Shown one piece after another: positions 7,166 to 15,703 of a stretch of 36,161 nt of DNA. The notes beneath the pieces were generated by a model. The model made no database searches. It was not told the DNA's origin and saw only the letters and a program-made list of their open reading frames with translations. A program made the position numbers and the translations under genes. This stretch comes from Actinomycetes bacterium (GTDB lineage: Bacteria > Actinomycetota > Acidimicrobiia > Acidimicrobiales > RAAP-2), in assembly GCA_021803085.1 (NCBI GenBank), contig JAJZMD010000210.1, positions 1-36,161 on the forward strand. Reading direction: 5' to 3'. Numbering within the stretch: the stretch's first letter is position 1; the number at the start of each line of letters is the position of its first letter.

Positions 7166-9470
7166 GGTCGCGGAGCGAGAGGTAGCTCTCCTCTTCTTGG
7201 GCGGTGTGCAGGCGGAGCACCGCCGCGAGGCCGTAGAGCAGGCGACGGAGATCCGTCACGTCGTCGTCGTCCAGGTGCTCTGGGCCGATGTCCTCGAGCA
7301 GGCGGCCCAGCCGCCGGACCTCGTGGGCGATCTCGGCGTGCGCCCTGCTCATCGGGCCGGTGGGGTTGGCACCTCCGATCGCTCGGTCCAGCGAGGGGTA
7401 CAGCTCGCGGTCTTCGGCGGTCTCGTGGGGCAGCACGAAGTCCACCAGCTGGCGATGAAGGTCACGGAGCTCGCGCAGGGCCTCGCCCGCCTCGACGGTG
7501 CCCAGGTGGTCGGCCACCACACGCGCTCGGTCTGCCACGGCCACGACGTCGCCGTGCTCGTCGTGGAACTGCTGCGCCAGCTCGAGACCTGCGGCATCGA
7601 GCACGACGGTCGCCCTCGTCGGTCGCAGGGCTCGCAACGCGTTGAAGATCACCGCGACGTCGATCCCTTCCTGCAGCAGCGCACCCCACACCGGCGGGAG
7701 CCCACCCATCGCCGCCACCCCCATCGCTGCGAACGACAACGCCATGCCGGCGACGACGCTCTGCAAGGCGATCCGTCTGGTCCGCAGTGCGATCACCCGG
7801 CCTTCTGCGAGCCGGTCGAGCCGGTCGACGCTCAGCACCACGTCTGCCACCTGGCTCGACGCGGTGGCTCCCCTGGCTCCCATCGCGACGCCGACGTCCG
7901 CGGCCGCGAGCGCGGGGGCGTCGTTGACCCCGTCCCCCACCATGATGGTCGGCGCCCGGCCCCGCTCGGCCTCCACCACATCGAGCTTGTCCGCCGGCGA
8001 CTGCTCGGCCTCGACGCCGTCGAGACCGAGGACCAGTCCCACGGACTCGGCCACCTCGGCCCGGTCGCCGGTCACCATGACCAGACGGTCGATCCCGGCG
8101 CGCCGGAGGGCCCGTATCGTGCGCGGGGCGTCGGGCCGGATCGGGTCCTCGAACAGGAGCACGGCGGCGGGCCTCCCGTCGATCGACACGGCGACGGTGA
8201 GCGAACCGTCCAGCCGCGCGGTGCGCTGCGCCCGCTTGGCCCACGGCGGGGTCGAGTCGAAGCCCGCCCACCGGGCCGATCCGACGGCAACCCGGCGGCC
8301 GGCGACCAGCCCCCGGATCCCCTCACCGGGAACCTCGACGACCCCTTCGGGGCGATCGAGGACACAGCCGACCTCGAGCGCCTTGCGCACGAGGGCGCCG
8401 GCGAGCACGTGGGGCGAGTACTGGTCGAGCGACGCGGCGGCGCAGAGCGCCTCGGCGACGCTGACCCCCTCCGCCGTGGCCACCGACGCGAGCCTCGGCC
8501 GCCCTTCGGTCAACGTGCCCGTCTTGTCGAAGAGCAGGGTGGTCGACCGGGCGAGGCGCTCGATGACATCGCCGCCCTTCACGACCATGCCACGCCTCGC
8601 AAGGAGGGACAGCCCTGCCACGAAGGCTGCAGGCGCAGCCAAGATGAGCGGGCAGGGCGTGGCGACGACGAGCACGGCGACGGTCCGGGCGGCGCCCCCC
8701 ACGATCCACGCTGCCGCAGCGACCCCCGCCGTCACGCCGAGGAATCCGACCGCGTAGCGGTCCGCCAGCTGGACGAACCGGGGTCGTGACGACTCGGCGG
8801 CACCGACCAGGCGGACGATGCTCTCATACGTGCTCTCGTCCGACGTCGCCGTAGCTCGCATGTCGAAGGGAGCGCCGACGTTCAGCGCGCCGCTGCGGAC
8901 CTCGTCGGCCGCCTCACGGGGGACGGGCAGCGCCTCCCCGGTCAGCGTCGACTCGTCGAGGACTGCAGGGGCGGTGAGGCGGCCGTCGACCGGCACGAGC
9001 TCGCCGGTCGCGACCATGAGCAGGTCGCCGGGGCTCACCTCGCGCAGCGACACGGTCTCGAGCGAGCCGTTCGTGTACCGGTGAGCCACCGCTGGTGCAC
9101 GCTCGAGAAGTGCGTGCAGAGCCCGCCGTGCCCGGCCCGCGGACCAGCTCTCGAGGGCTCGCCCGGTCATGAGCATCGCCGCGATCACCGCGGCTGCCAG
9201 CTCCTGCCCGATGGCGAGCGCGCCCACGATGGCGATCAACGCGATGAAGTCGACCCCGAACCGCTTGTGGAGGATGCCGTCGACCAGCGTCCACGACGAG
9301 TACAGGGCTCCGAGGGCGCCCGTCGCCTCCCATGCGACGCCCGCCGATCCGGGCGTGCCGAGGAGCTCGAAGAGCCCCCCGAGGGCGAGGCCGAGGAGCA
9401 CCACCCCGAGCATCCCGGCGGGGAGGTGACGGGCGAGCGTCAGGCGTCCGTCGGAAGGTGCGGGTTCCAC
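7128..9470 (-). CDS. P1B-5-type metal ATPase with C-terminal hemerythrin-like domain
   Basis: 780 residues. The pump core shows TGEA in the actuator domain (residues 177-180), the helix motif TPCPLI (271-276), phospho-acceptor DKTGTLT (Asp 315), an SPHVLA motif in place of the usual HP locus (352-357), GDGVND (512-517) and QEGID in the last helix (600-604). TPCP with QEGxD is the pattern of subgroup P1B-5, whose members have been linked to Ni/Fe/Co export. Residues about 650-770 form a hemerythrin-like four-helix domain with candidate di-iron ligands H655, H672, H682, E683, H711, H716, H755 and E759/E760. A P1B-5 pump with such a tail is known from Acidothermus, so this is an established if uncommon architecture. 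The likely job is export of a transition metal with iron or oxygen sensing in the tail. It converges on the CtpE-like gene. Confidence 0.92.
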   Translation of the reverse strand: MEPAPSDGRLTLARHLPAGMLGVVLLGLALGGLFELLGTPGSAGVAWEATGALGALYSSWTLVDGILHKRFGVDFIALIAIVGALAIGQELAAAVIAAMLMTGRALESWSAGRARRALHALLERAPAVAHRYTNGSLETVSLREVSPGDLLMVATGELVPVDGRLTAPAVLDESTLTGEALPVPREAADEVRSGALNVGAPFDMRATATSDESTYESIVRLVGAAESSRPRFVQLADRYAVGFLGVTAGVAAAAWIVGGAARTVAVLVVATPCPLILAAPAAFVAGLSLLARRGMVVKGGDVIERLARSTTLLFDKTGTLTEGRPRLASVATAEGVSVAEALCAAASLDQYSPHVLAGALVRKALEVGCVLDRPEGVVEVPGEGIRGLVAGRRVAVGSARWAGFDSTPPWAKRAQRTARLDGSLTVAVSIDGRPAAVLLFEDPIRPDAPRTIRALRRAGIDRLVMVTGDRAEVAESVGLVLGLDGVEAEQSPADKLDVVEAERGRAPTIMVGDGVNDAPALAAADVGVAMGARGATASSQVADVVLSVDRLDRLAEGRVIALRTRRIALQSVVAGMALSFAAMGVAAMGGLPPVWGALLQEGIDVAVIFNALRALRPTRATVVLDAAGLELAQQFHDEHGDVVAVADRARVVADHLGTVEAGEALRELRDLHRQLVDFVLPHETAEDRELYPSLDRAIGGANPTGPMSRAHAEIAHEVRRLGRLLEDIGPEHLDDDDVTDLRRLLYGLAAVLRLHTAQEEESYLSLRDLTPSTEPVGPGG

Positions 9471-9485
9471 CCGACCATCCTCTCA

Positions 9486-9531
9486 GGGTTGGGCGCACGG
9501 CCCGCTCGGGGTTGGGCGCACGGTCCGCTCG
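9486..9531. repeat. 23-bp direct repeat, two units
   Basis: Two 23-bp units (9486-9508 and 9509-9531) differing at one base, followed by a partial third copy (GGGTT). They sit in the leader region of the P1B-5 ATPase, 16 bp upstream of its start codon. Confidence 0.85.
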
Positions 9532-9692
9532 GGGTTTCTCTGTCTCTCGGTCCAGGGTCGCTCCCTCGTGGTCCAGGGCTGTCTGGCCCTTGCAGCCGAC
9601 CGCAACTCGCCCGATAGTGGGGGGCGACACGCGGACCACCTGCCAGAAGGGGGGCGGCGATCTCTACGCAAGACACGTGCCGGTCAGCGGTC

Positions 9693-10091
9693 GTGGTCGG
9701 CTTCGACGGCTCCGAGGACAGTCGGAGGGCTCTCGAGTGGGCGGCCGCGGAGTGCGAGCTCCGGAAGGCCAAGCTGGTCGTGCTGCACGCGGACCGCTGG
9801 TCGCCCGTCGCCTTGGAGCTGCCGGCCTTCGAGCACGAGGTGGACGCAGAAGAGGGCGTGCTCGACGAGGGGGTCCACTGGGCGGTGAGTGAGCACCCTT
9901 CGCTGGACGTGAGCGGGCGCCGAGTGCCTCCACCGGCAGGCGAGTCGCTCGTCGCGGCCAGCAGGGATGCATTGCTCCTGGTCGTCGGCTCACGCGGGCT
10001 CGGGCACCTGCGCCAGATGCTCGTCGGATCGGTCAGCCGCTACTGCGTCGAGCACGCAACGTGCCCGGTGGTCGTCCTGCGGGCCACTTGA
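9693..10091 (+). CDS. universal stress protein (UspA family)
   Basis: A single Usp domain. Strand 1 and the first turn read VVVGFDGSEDSRRALEWAA, and the C-terminal ATP-binding motif GSRGLGHLRQMLVGSVS fits G-2x-G-9x-G-S/T. At 132 residues from GTG 9693 it is slightly shorter than a typical 140-150-residue Usp and begins in the middle of strand 1. There is no ATG, GTG or TTG between the upstream stop (9615) and 9693. An ATC at 9660 preceded by AAGGGGGG would give a normal N-terminus (see findings). The family binds ATP and supports survival under stress or hypoxia. It lies close to two ion pumps but is divergent from the metal pump. Confidence 0.85.
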   Translation: MVGFDGSEDSRRALEWAAAECELRKAKLVVLHADRWSPVALELPAFEHEVDAEEGVLDEGVHWAVSEHPSLDVSGRRVPPPAGESLVAASRDALLLVVGSRGLGHLRQMLVGSVSRYCVEHATCPVVVLRAT

Positions 10092-10173
10092 ATCCTCTTC
10101 GGCCGGCCGGTGCCCGCGACCCTCGTATTCTCGGAGATCGAGGCGAGGAGGTCGCCGAACTACTGTCGGGAGG

Positions 10174-10788
10174 GTGCGACGCAGTGTCCTGGCCGCAGTC
10201 GTCCTCGCTTCCGTCGCGATCGCCGTCACGGACTTGTCCGGCGAAGCCCTCGGGTCACCCAGTCCACGAGCGCCCACACCTCGTGGGCTCGAGCGGGCCA
10301 GTGACCACTACACGGTCCGCGGAGAGGTCACCCGCTTCGACGGGCACGGACCAGCCGGATCGAAGCTCACGGTCGTCAGCGCCCTGGGAGCCGACCACGT
10401 GACGTGCATCAAGCTCGTCATCACAGATCGTCCTCGTGTCCGGTCTCGTTCGGTTCCCGGTGTGTGCTCCACCACCACCCGGAAAGGGCGCATCTTCTAC
10501 GCCTTCTGGACATACCGTTGGAAGAGCCCCTCGGGTCGCTCCTACCTCGTCTACTTCGGCGACGCCTCGACAACGGCGGAGAGACTTGTCCAGACGAAGA
10601 CCGCGCCTGCTTCCGTCGTCGTGACCGCGTCGGCGGGAAGCACGCCAGCGGGCCGGCATCTCGCATCCGTGACGCTGCAGCGGGGCTGGTTCGCGATCGG
10701 GTTCACCATGCCACGCCATGGCAAGTACTCGGTGATCGCCGAGACGAGATCCGGGCACCCGCTCGCGGTTCTCGCGTCGCACCGCTAG
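10174..10788 (+). CDS. predicted secreted protein, unknown family
   Basis: About 204 residues from the GTG at 10174, the codon that directly precedes a positively charged, hydrophobic signal sequence (RRSVLAAVVLASVAIAV). Likely signal-peptidase cleavage is around ALG-SPS. The mature part is soluble, basic and rich in Ser/Thr and aromatic strands (YTVRGEVTRF, SYLVYFGD, GKYSVIAET), suggesting a small beta fold; a Cys pair (TCIKLV, PGVCST) could form a disulfide. The frame is open upstream to 9967 but that part is antisense-like. GGGAGG abuts the GTG, so the start is uncertain. I do not recognise the family. Confidence 0.6.
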   Translation: MRRSVLAAVVLASVAIAVTDLSGEALGSPSPRAPTPRGLERASDHYTVRGEVTRFDGHGPAGSKLTVVSALGADHVTCIKLVITDRPRVRSRSVPGVCSTTTRKGRIFYAFWTYRWKSPSGRSYLVYFGDASTTAERLVQTKTAPASVVVTASAGSTPAGRHLASVTLQRGWFAIGFTMPRHGKYSVIAETRSGHPLAVLASHR

Positions 10789-10830
10789 CGCGAGCCGACG
10801 TGCTCGCTTCCCGGCCTGCCTGGGCGTGAT

Positions 10831-10899
10831 CGCCGTGGCTGCGCCGTGGCGTGCGCCGTGGCTGCGCCGTGGCGTGCGCCGTGGCTGCGCCGTGGCGTG
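10831..10899. repeat. 23-bp perfect tandem array, three units
   Basis: Three identical 23-bp units at 10831, 10854 and 10877. Each consists of two related halves built on GCCGTGGCTGC and GCCGTGGCGTGC. The array lies between two genes for secreted proteins, 47 bp before the start chosen for the downstream one. Confidence 0.95.
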
Positions 10900-10946
10900 C
10901 GAGCCGTTCTCCAGCCGAGGGCGTCGACTACGATCGCGAGGTGGTC

Positions 10947-12254
10947 ATGTGCATGGTGATGCGCATGTTTCGGGTACGTGGCGGCGCGTGGAGCCAACCG
11001 TTGCGCATGCTCCGCGCGCTCGGGGTGCCGGTAGCGATCGCAGTCTCGTGCTGCCCTGCGGCAGCGTCCGGCGCCTCGACCAGTCTGCGGAGCACCACGA
11101 CCGCTGCCGCCTCCGCGTACCTCGCCGGTCCGAGCACCGCGGCGCTTCGCTCGCCGAGCAAGAGCTCGTGGACGATCACCGCGAGCAAGAACCCCGGAAC
11201 GAGCACGGACGACCTGCTCGCCGTCTCCTGCACGAACGCCACCTTCTGCATGGCAGCGGGCGCGTACTCGAACACCGCGTTGCTGGCCGACCAGAGCACG
11301 CTCGTGGAGAGGTGGAACGGGCGCTCGTGGACGGACTCCGCCAGCAGGAACCCTGGGAACAACGGAGACACGCTGGACGGCGTGTCGTGCCCGAGCACGG
11401 CGTTCTGCGCGGCGGTCGGCTCGTACACGAACGGACCCGCCGGCCCGGAACCTCTGGTCGAGGGGTGGAACGGAAGGACCTGGGCCCCCGCACCCGTTCC
11501 GCCTCCTCCAGGATCGCGCTACGGAAGCTCCCTGAACGCCGTCTCGTGCACCAGTGCTGCCTTCTGCATGGCGGTGGGCGCCTATGCCTATGCCGCCGAT
11601 CACAACAACACGCTCGCCGAAGAGTGGAACGGCAAGACGTGGGACATCGTGCCCAGCCCCAGCCCCGAGATCACCAACGACTTGCTCACCGTCTCCTGCA
11701 CGAGTGCTGCCTTCTGCATGGCGGTCGGGTCCTATGTGATGGTCTCGGGCAGGCCGGGCACTCTGGTGGAAGAGTGGGACGGAAGGACCTGGGCAGCCGT
11801 GCCCATCGCTGTCCCTGGGAGCACCAGCAACGAGCTGCGCAGCATCTCGTGCAGGAGCGCCAGCTTCTGCATGGTGGCAGGCACGTACTCGAACAGCACG
11901 GCGCTGAGCGACCAGAGCACGCTCGTCGAAGCGTGGAACGGACGGTCGTGGTCGGTGGTGGCGAGCCGCAGCCCCGGAACGGCCGGCAACACACTGGACG
12001 GCATCTCGTGCGCGAGCACGAGGTCGTGCGTCGCGGTCGGCTCGTATGCGGACGGATCCGGCTACGCAGAAACGCTCGTCGAGAAGTGGAGCGGCAGGAT
12101 CTGGGCGGTTCTCCCCAGCCCGAACCCGAAGGTGGCGCCCTACGGGAGCTTCCTGAGCTCTGCCGCCTGTGCGGGTCCGAGCTTCTGCATGGCGGCCGGC
12201 GCCTCGTCCTACGCCCCCAATCACGACAAGACGCTCGTCGAGAAGACCGGGTAG
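10947..12254 (+). CDS. secreted seven-repeat (WNG/SC) propeller-like protein
   Basis: 435 residues from ATG 10947 (GAGGTGG just upstream; several nearby Met codons are possible starts). A signal peptide (LRALGVPVAIAVSCCPAAASGA) precedes seven tandem repeats of about 50 residues. Each repeat runs: aromatic start S/T-W, a Ser/Pro/Gly-rich turn, then L-x-x-(V/I)SC-x5-C-x-AVG-x-Y, and an ending TLVE-x-WNGR. The paired cysteines C-x5-C occur in all seven copies, so each could form a disulfide. Seven repeats of this length fit a seven-bladed beta-propeller; that is inference. Related uncharacterised proteins with SC...C.AVG repeats are familiar from actinobacterial genomes. Likely role is extracytoplasmic binding or scaffolding; no catalytic motif is visible. 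Confidence 0.8.
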   Translation: MCMVMRMFRVRGGAWSQPLRMLRALGVPVAIAVSCCPAAASGASTSLRSTTTAAASAYLAGPSTAALRSPSKSSWTITASKNPGTSTDDLLAVSCTNATFCMAAGAYSNTALLADQSTLVERWNGRSWTDSASRNPGNNGDTLDGVSCPSTAFCAAVGSYTNGPAGPEPLVEGWNGRTWAPAPVPPPPGSRYGSSLNAVSCTSAAFCMAVGAYAYAADHNNTLAEEWNGKTWDIVPSPSPEITNDLLTVSCTSAAFCMAVGSYVMVSGRPGTLVEEWDGRTWAAVPIAVPGSTSNELRSISCRSASFCMVAGTYSNSTALSDQSTLVEAWNGRSWSVVASRSPGTAGNTLDGISCASTRSCVAVGSYADGSGYAETLVEKWSGRIWAVLPSPNPKVAPYGSFLSSAACAGPSFCMAAGASSYAPNHDKTLVEKTG

Positions 12255-12278
12255 GTCCGGGTAGGTCCGGGTAGGACT
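12249..12278. repeat. 10-bp tandem repeat at the stop codon
   Basis: Three units of GGGTAGGTCC (third one diverged) start at 12249, 12259 and 12269. The stop codon of the propeller-like gene (TAG, 12252-12254) is in the first unit, so the array adds spare stop codons without changing the protein. Confidence 0.7.
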
Positions 12279-12323
12279 GAAGTCCCTGGTGCCGACGTTC
12301 CTCCATCCTCATCATGCGAAGAG

Positions 12324-12950
12324 ATGAGCACGCGATCGAAGGTACCGGCGCAAGGTGGTCGGAAGCTCGCTGTCAGGCCGTGGCCCGGCTGGGACGCCTC
12401 TTCCCACGGTGAGGTCGGGTCGCGACTGGCCGCGATCGGTGTGATCGTCGGGCTGTTCGCAGTGGTGACGATCCTGCGCTGGCGCTTCGACCGCGCTGGC
12501 GAGGCCGTGGCGCTGCTCTACGTCGTCCCGATCACCCTCGGCGCGCTGCGCTTCGGACGGCGCGGAGGGATCCTGGCTGCGGGGTTCTCCCTGACGGCCT
12601 TCATCGTGCTCGAAACGTTCCGCGCGAGAGGCGACGTCGACGTGACGGGATGGGCAGGGCCCTTGCTTGCCATGGCGTTGATCGGCGGCCTCGTCGGGCA
12701 CTTGAGGGAGGCCGCGGCCCTCCGAGACTTGGATCGCAAGCGGCAGGCGCTGGAGATCGAGAAGCTGTGCGACGCCCAACGCGAGGCGGCGACCGCGAGC
12801 GACTCGATCGTGCAGCAGGTCGCGGCAGCACGGTGGATGCTCGAAGCAGGACGGAGCCAAGAGGCCCTCGCTGCTCTCGGTGACGCCGTCGCGCAAGGGA
12901 TCGGCCGCACGAGCCGGACGTCTGACGACCGTCTTCCGAGCTCACCGTAG
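12324..12950 (+). CDS. sensor-like membrane protein lacking a kinase domain
   Basis: 208 residues. After a polar N-terminus come three or four hydrophobic helices (LAAIGVIVGLFAVVTIL; AVALLYVVPITLGALRFG; GILAAGFSLTAFIVL; GPLLAMALIGGLVG). The element LLYVVPITLGALRFGRRGG is the kind seen in the membrane input domains of actinobacterial histidine kinases. A coiled coil follows (REAAALRDLDRKRQALEIEK). The tail SDSIVQQVAAARWMLEAG resembles a DHp-like helix of those kinases, but the phospho-accepting His and the ATPase domain are missing, and the protein simply ends. It may be a regulatory partner or a remnant of a kinase. It starts 70 bp after the propeller gene. Confidence 0.65.
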   Translation: MSTRSKVPAQGGRKLAVRPWPGWDASSHGEVGSRLAAIGVIVGLFAVVTILRWRFDRAGEAVALLYVVPITLGALRFGRRGGILAAGFSLTAFIVLETFRARGDVDVTGWAGPLLAMALIGGLVGHLREAAALRDLDRKRQALEIEKLCDAQREAATASDSIVQQVAAARWMLEAGRSQEALAALGDAVAQGIGRTSRTSDDRLPSSP

Positions 12951-13034
12951 GAGCGTTCCGCCCGGGCGTGGCCCCACAGGGGCGCCCGCGCACATTCCTG
13001 GACCTTCGGGCCACTTCCCCCTTAGGGTTGGCGG

Positions 13035-13274
13035 ATGACCAGCAAGCGGCGGATCGGCACCCGGGCCGCTCGCACCGAAGTCGGCGCGCCCGGGCCGACG
13101 CGGCGGCGACCGGTACGTCGTGCGCTCATCGCCGTGACCGTCGTGCTCCTGGTGCTCGCCGTCGCAGCTTTCGTCGAGGGTGCGAAGTCCGGAGCTGGCG
13201 ACGTGCTGGTCCTCCTCGCCGCCGTGATGTTCGGGGTCGCGGCGCTGGCACTGCTCGTGCTCGCGTTCTGGTGA
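13035..13274 (+). CDS. small two-helix membrane protein
   Basis: 79 residues: a basic N-terminus of about 28 residues (many Arg), one helix (ALIAVTVVLLVLAVAAFVEG), a short GAGD turn, and a second helix to the C-terminus (VLLAAVMFGVAALALLVLAFW). The positive-inside rule puts the N-terminus in the cytoplasm. A GGCGG precedes the ATG closely. No family is recognised. Confidence 0.55.
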   Translation: MTSKRRIGTRAARTEVGAPGPTRRRPVRRALIAVTVVLLVLAVAAFVEGAKSGAGDVLVLLAAVMFGVAALALLVLAFW

Positions 13275-13600
13275 GGGCCCCGCTGGCCAGAGCAGTCATC
13301 GCCCGCACCAGAGCCGTGCGAGGCGCATGACGCAGCCGTCATCGTCCGCAGAGATGCACGACGGAAACGGCCGCACGGCAATGCCGCGTGACGGTCGGAC
13401 GGCGCCGGCGTGACCTCGGGACGCTCGGGCTGCCGGGCGCGCGGCGCTCGCCACGCCGTGGATCAGGAGTGTGCCGCGCCCTCCCTCTACGGGGACACGA
13501 GCAAGGCGAGTAGCGAACCCGCAGACCGATCGCCGACTTCGTCGCGATGGCAGTAACGAGCTGAGAGATCACCGACGCAGCTGACCGAAGGGCCCGCTTC
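13275..13600. other. intergenic region, nothing recognised
   Basis: About 325 bp between the small membrane protein and the 3' end of the convergent CLC gene. I see no gene, RNA or clear terminator. Short open frames here have no helical or strand pattern. Confidence 0.5.
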
Positions 13601-15607
13601 TCAGTCTTGGTTCGAGTCGGCTTGAGCACTGTCCACCGTCACCGCAGTGCCATTGCGTCGTACGGCGACGCGTCGCAGCGTCAGAACGCGTTCGGCGTGG
13701 CGCTCTTCTTCGAGGAGCTTTTGGCGGGCGTTGAGGAGATCGAACTGGGTGATGAGCCCATTGAGTTGTGACGGTTCGGACCGGTCGACGACGGGCAGGA
13801 CGCCGAGGCCGAGCGCGGCCATCCGGTCGGCTACGGATCGGAGGATCTCGTCGGGGTGGGCGACGGAGGCCGAGGGGATCATGACGTCGCGTGCGGTGGT
13901 TACGGGTTGGTCTCGGCTGGCCAGGATGGATGACCAAGGGAGAACGCCTACCAGGCCGGTGATGGGGTCAAGCACCGGGTAGAGACGCTGTCGGCGTTCG
14001 GAAGAGCCTTCGGGGAGAGATTGATAGATCTCGGCGAGGCCGCGGTCGGGGTCGAGGGTGTAGATGTCGGTGTCCATGACTTCTCGGACGAAGGTGGCTT
14101 CGAGGGGGTCGACGGCGTATTCGCGCATGACGTGAAAGCCTCTGCGGGCCACTTTCTCGGTCAGGATCGATCGTTTCAGGACGAGGACGCTGGCTAGATG
14201 GGCGACGGTAGCGGTGACGAGGAGTGCGAGGAGGCTGTCTTGGTCGTGGGTGAGTTCGAAGGCGAAGACAATGGCGGTGAAGGGGGACCGGGTGACTCCG
14301 CCGATGGCTCCCGCCAGCCCGAGCAGCGCCCAGACTCCGGGGGTGGTGCCGGGCAGCACGTGGCCGAGGATGCCGCCGATCGCCGCCCCCATCATCATGA
14401 TGGGGGCCAGGATGCCACCGCTCGTCCCGCCTCCTAGGGCTCCGGACCAGATGACCAACTTGACGACCAATAACAGGAGCAGGGCGTCGATGCTGAGTTG
14501 GCCGAGCAGTTCGGCGTGGATGGTGTCGTAGCCGACGCCGAGGGCTTTGGGGTCGATGAGGCCGCCAACCCCGATGAGCAGACCGCCGAACATGGGCCAC
14601 CACATCCAGTGCAAGTGGCCGGTGAGCTTCTTGAACAGGTCTTCGAAACGGTAGACGGCCTGGGTCATGACCCAGGCGCCGAGACCGCAGGCGACCCCTA
14701 CGGCTGCGGCGCCGAGCAGCACCACGCCTCCGAGGGCAGCGTGAGCGGGCACGGGGAAGATCGGCTGCGGCGTCACCAGACCGGCGGAGGCCATGGCCAT
14801 CCGGATTCCGTCCGCGGTGGCGGCGGCCAGGCCGATGAGCACCATGGAGCGCGGCTTGAACTCGAAGGCCAGCAGCTCGACGCCGAAGAGGGTGGCGGCG
14901 ACGGGGGTGCCGAACACGGCAGCCATCCCGGCCGCCGCCCCGGCGACGAGGAGCGCTCGGCGTTGGGCCGCGGTGAGGCGGAAGAGTTGGCCGACGATCG
15001 AGCCGACGGCGCCGCCGGTCAAGATGATCGGCCCTTCGGCGCCGAAGGGGCCGCCGGTGCCGATGCTCACCGCAGACGAGATGGGTTTGAGCACAGCCAG
15101 GCGCGGTTGAACCCGGCTGCCGTTGATCAGAACCCGTTCCATCGCTTCGGGGATCCCGTGCCCGCGGATCTGCTCGGATCCGTAGCGGGCCATCAGCCCG
15201 ACGATCAGCCCGCCTCCGACGGGGATCACGAGGGCGAAGGCGCCGAGGGTGTTGGCGGCCGGTGAGACCAGGGTGACGCTGAGTCGCTGGTAGTACAAGA
15301 GGTTGGTGAAGAACCCGATCATGTCGAGCAGGGCGAGCGAGATGCCGGCCCCCAGGGCGCCGATCAAGAGAGCCAGGGGGACGAGACGGAGGATGGCCGG
15401 CGTCGCCGTGAAGTCGCCGAGCGCTCGTTCAGTCGTGGTCCGAGGGCGCCGATCTGTGCCGATTAGTGACTCGTCGTCAGGAAAGGAGGCGGATTCGGGG
15501 AGCGCCGCCTCGTCGACGTCGACGATCGCGGGGTCAGAGTCTTCCAGGCCCGGCATCCCACAGCGTGGTTCGTTCTCCGATGGCCCAGGAGCGCTGGCTT
15601 CGGTCAT
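13601..15607 (-). CDS. CLC-type anion channel/antiporter with two CBS domains
   Basis: 668 residues from ATG 15607; the frame is open further up but would cross the divergent regulator. A 70-residue acidic N-terminus precedes the CLC core. Core motifs are GHGIPEA (about 149, for GSGIP), GPFGAEGPI with the gating glutamate (about 191), a second glutamate in TLFGVELLAFEF at the place of the internal proton glutamate, and GGGTSGGILAP (about 400). Both glutamates present favours H+/anion exchange over a pure channel; that is inference. Two CBS domains follow (VREVMDTDIYTLDPD... and ARDVMIPSASVAHPDE...), the usual nucleotide-sensing regulatory pair. It is divergent from the MarR-DUF488 gene with 96 bp between starts, so that protein is the probable regulator. 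No good ribosome-binding site precedes the ATG. Confidence 0.9.
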   Translation of the reverse strand: MTEASAPGPSENEPRCGMPGLEDSDPAIVDVDEAALPESASFPDDESLIGTDRRPRTTTERALGDFTATPAILRLVPLALLIGALGAGISLALLDMIGFFTNLLYYQRLSVTLVSPAANTLGAFALVIPVGGGLIVGLMARYGSEQIRGHGIPEAMERVLINGSRVQPRLAVLKPISSAVSIGTGGPFGAEGPIILTGGAVGSIVGQLFRLTAAQRRALLVAGAAAGMAAVFGTPVAATLFGVELLAFEFKPRSMVLIGLAAATADGIRMAMASAGLVTPQPIFPVPAHAALGGVVLLGAAAVGVACGLGAWVMTQAVYRFEDLFKKLTGHLHWMWWPMFGGLLIGVGGLIDPKALGVGYDTIHAELLGQLSIDALLLLLVVKLVIWSGALGGGTSGGILAPIMMMGAAIGGILGHVLPGTTPGVWALLGLAGAIGGVTRSPFTAIVFAFELTHDQDSLLALLVTATVAHLASVLVLKRSILTEKVARRGFHVMREYAVDPLEATFVREVMDTDIYTLDPDRGLAEIYQSLPEGSSERRQRLYPVLDPITGLVGVLPWSSILASRDQPVTTARDVMIPSASVAHPDEILRSVADRMAALGLGVLPVVDRSEPSQLNGLITQFDLLNARQKLLEEERHAERVLTLRRVAVRRNGTAVTVDSAQADSNQD

Positions 15608-15677
15608 GTCCAAGCCCGAAGGACCAGAGTCGTCGCAGGCGACGACACCAGCGCGTGCGAACAGACGGTCATATTCA

Positions 15678-15698
15678 TCGTGGCACGATGCTATCGTG
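15678..15698. promoter_or_regulatory. candidate MarR operator in the divergent promoter
   Basis: The half-site ATCGTG/CACGAT occurs three times in alternating orientation: ATCGTG-g-CACGAT-gct-ATCGTG. The inner pair 15684-15698 is a perfect 6-bp inverted repeat with a 3-bp spacer. It also contains a TANNNT hexamer (TATCGT, 15692-15697) seven bases before the ATG at 15704. That spacing would fit a -10 box for a leaderless transcript. MarR proteins normally bind such palindromes in their own promoter; the assignment here is inferred. Confidence 0.55.
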
Positions 15699-15703
15699 AT
15701 TCG

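Noticed and set aside
7197-8789. 530-codon plus-strand frame inside the P1B ATPase gene
   Set aside because: Antisense to a gene with complete P-type ATPase and hemerythrin motifs; translation is His/Arg/Gly-rich without domains.
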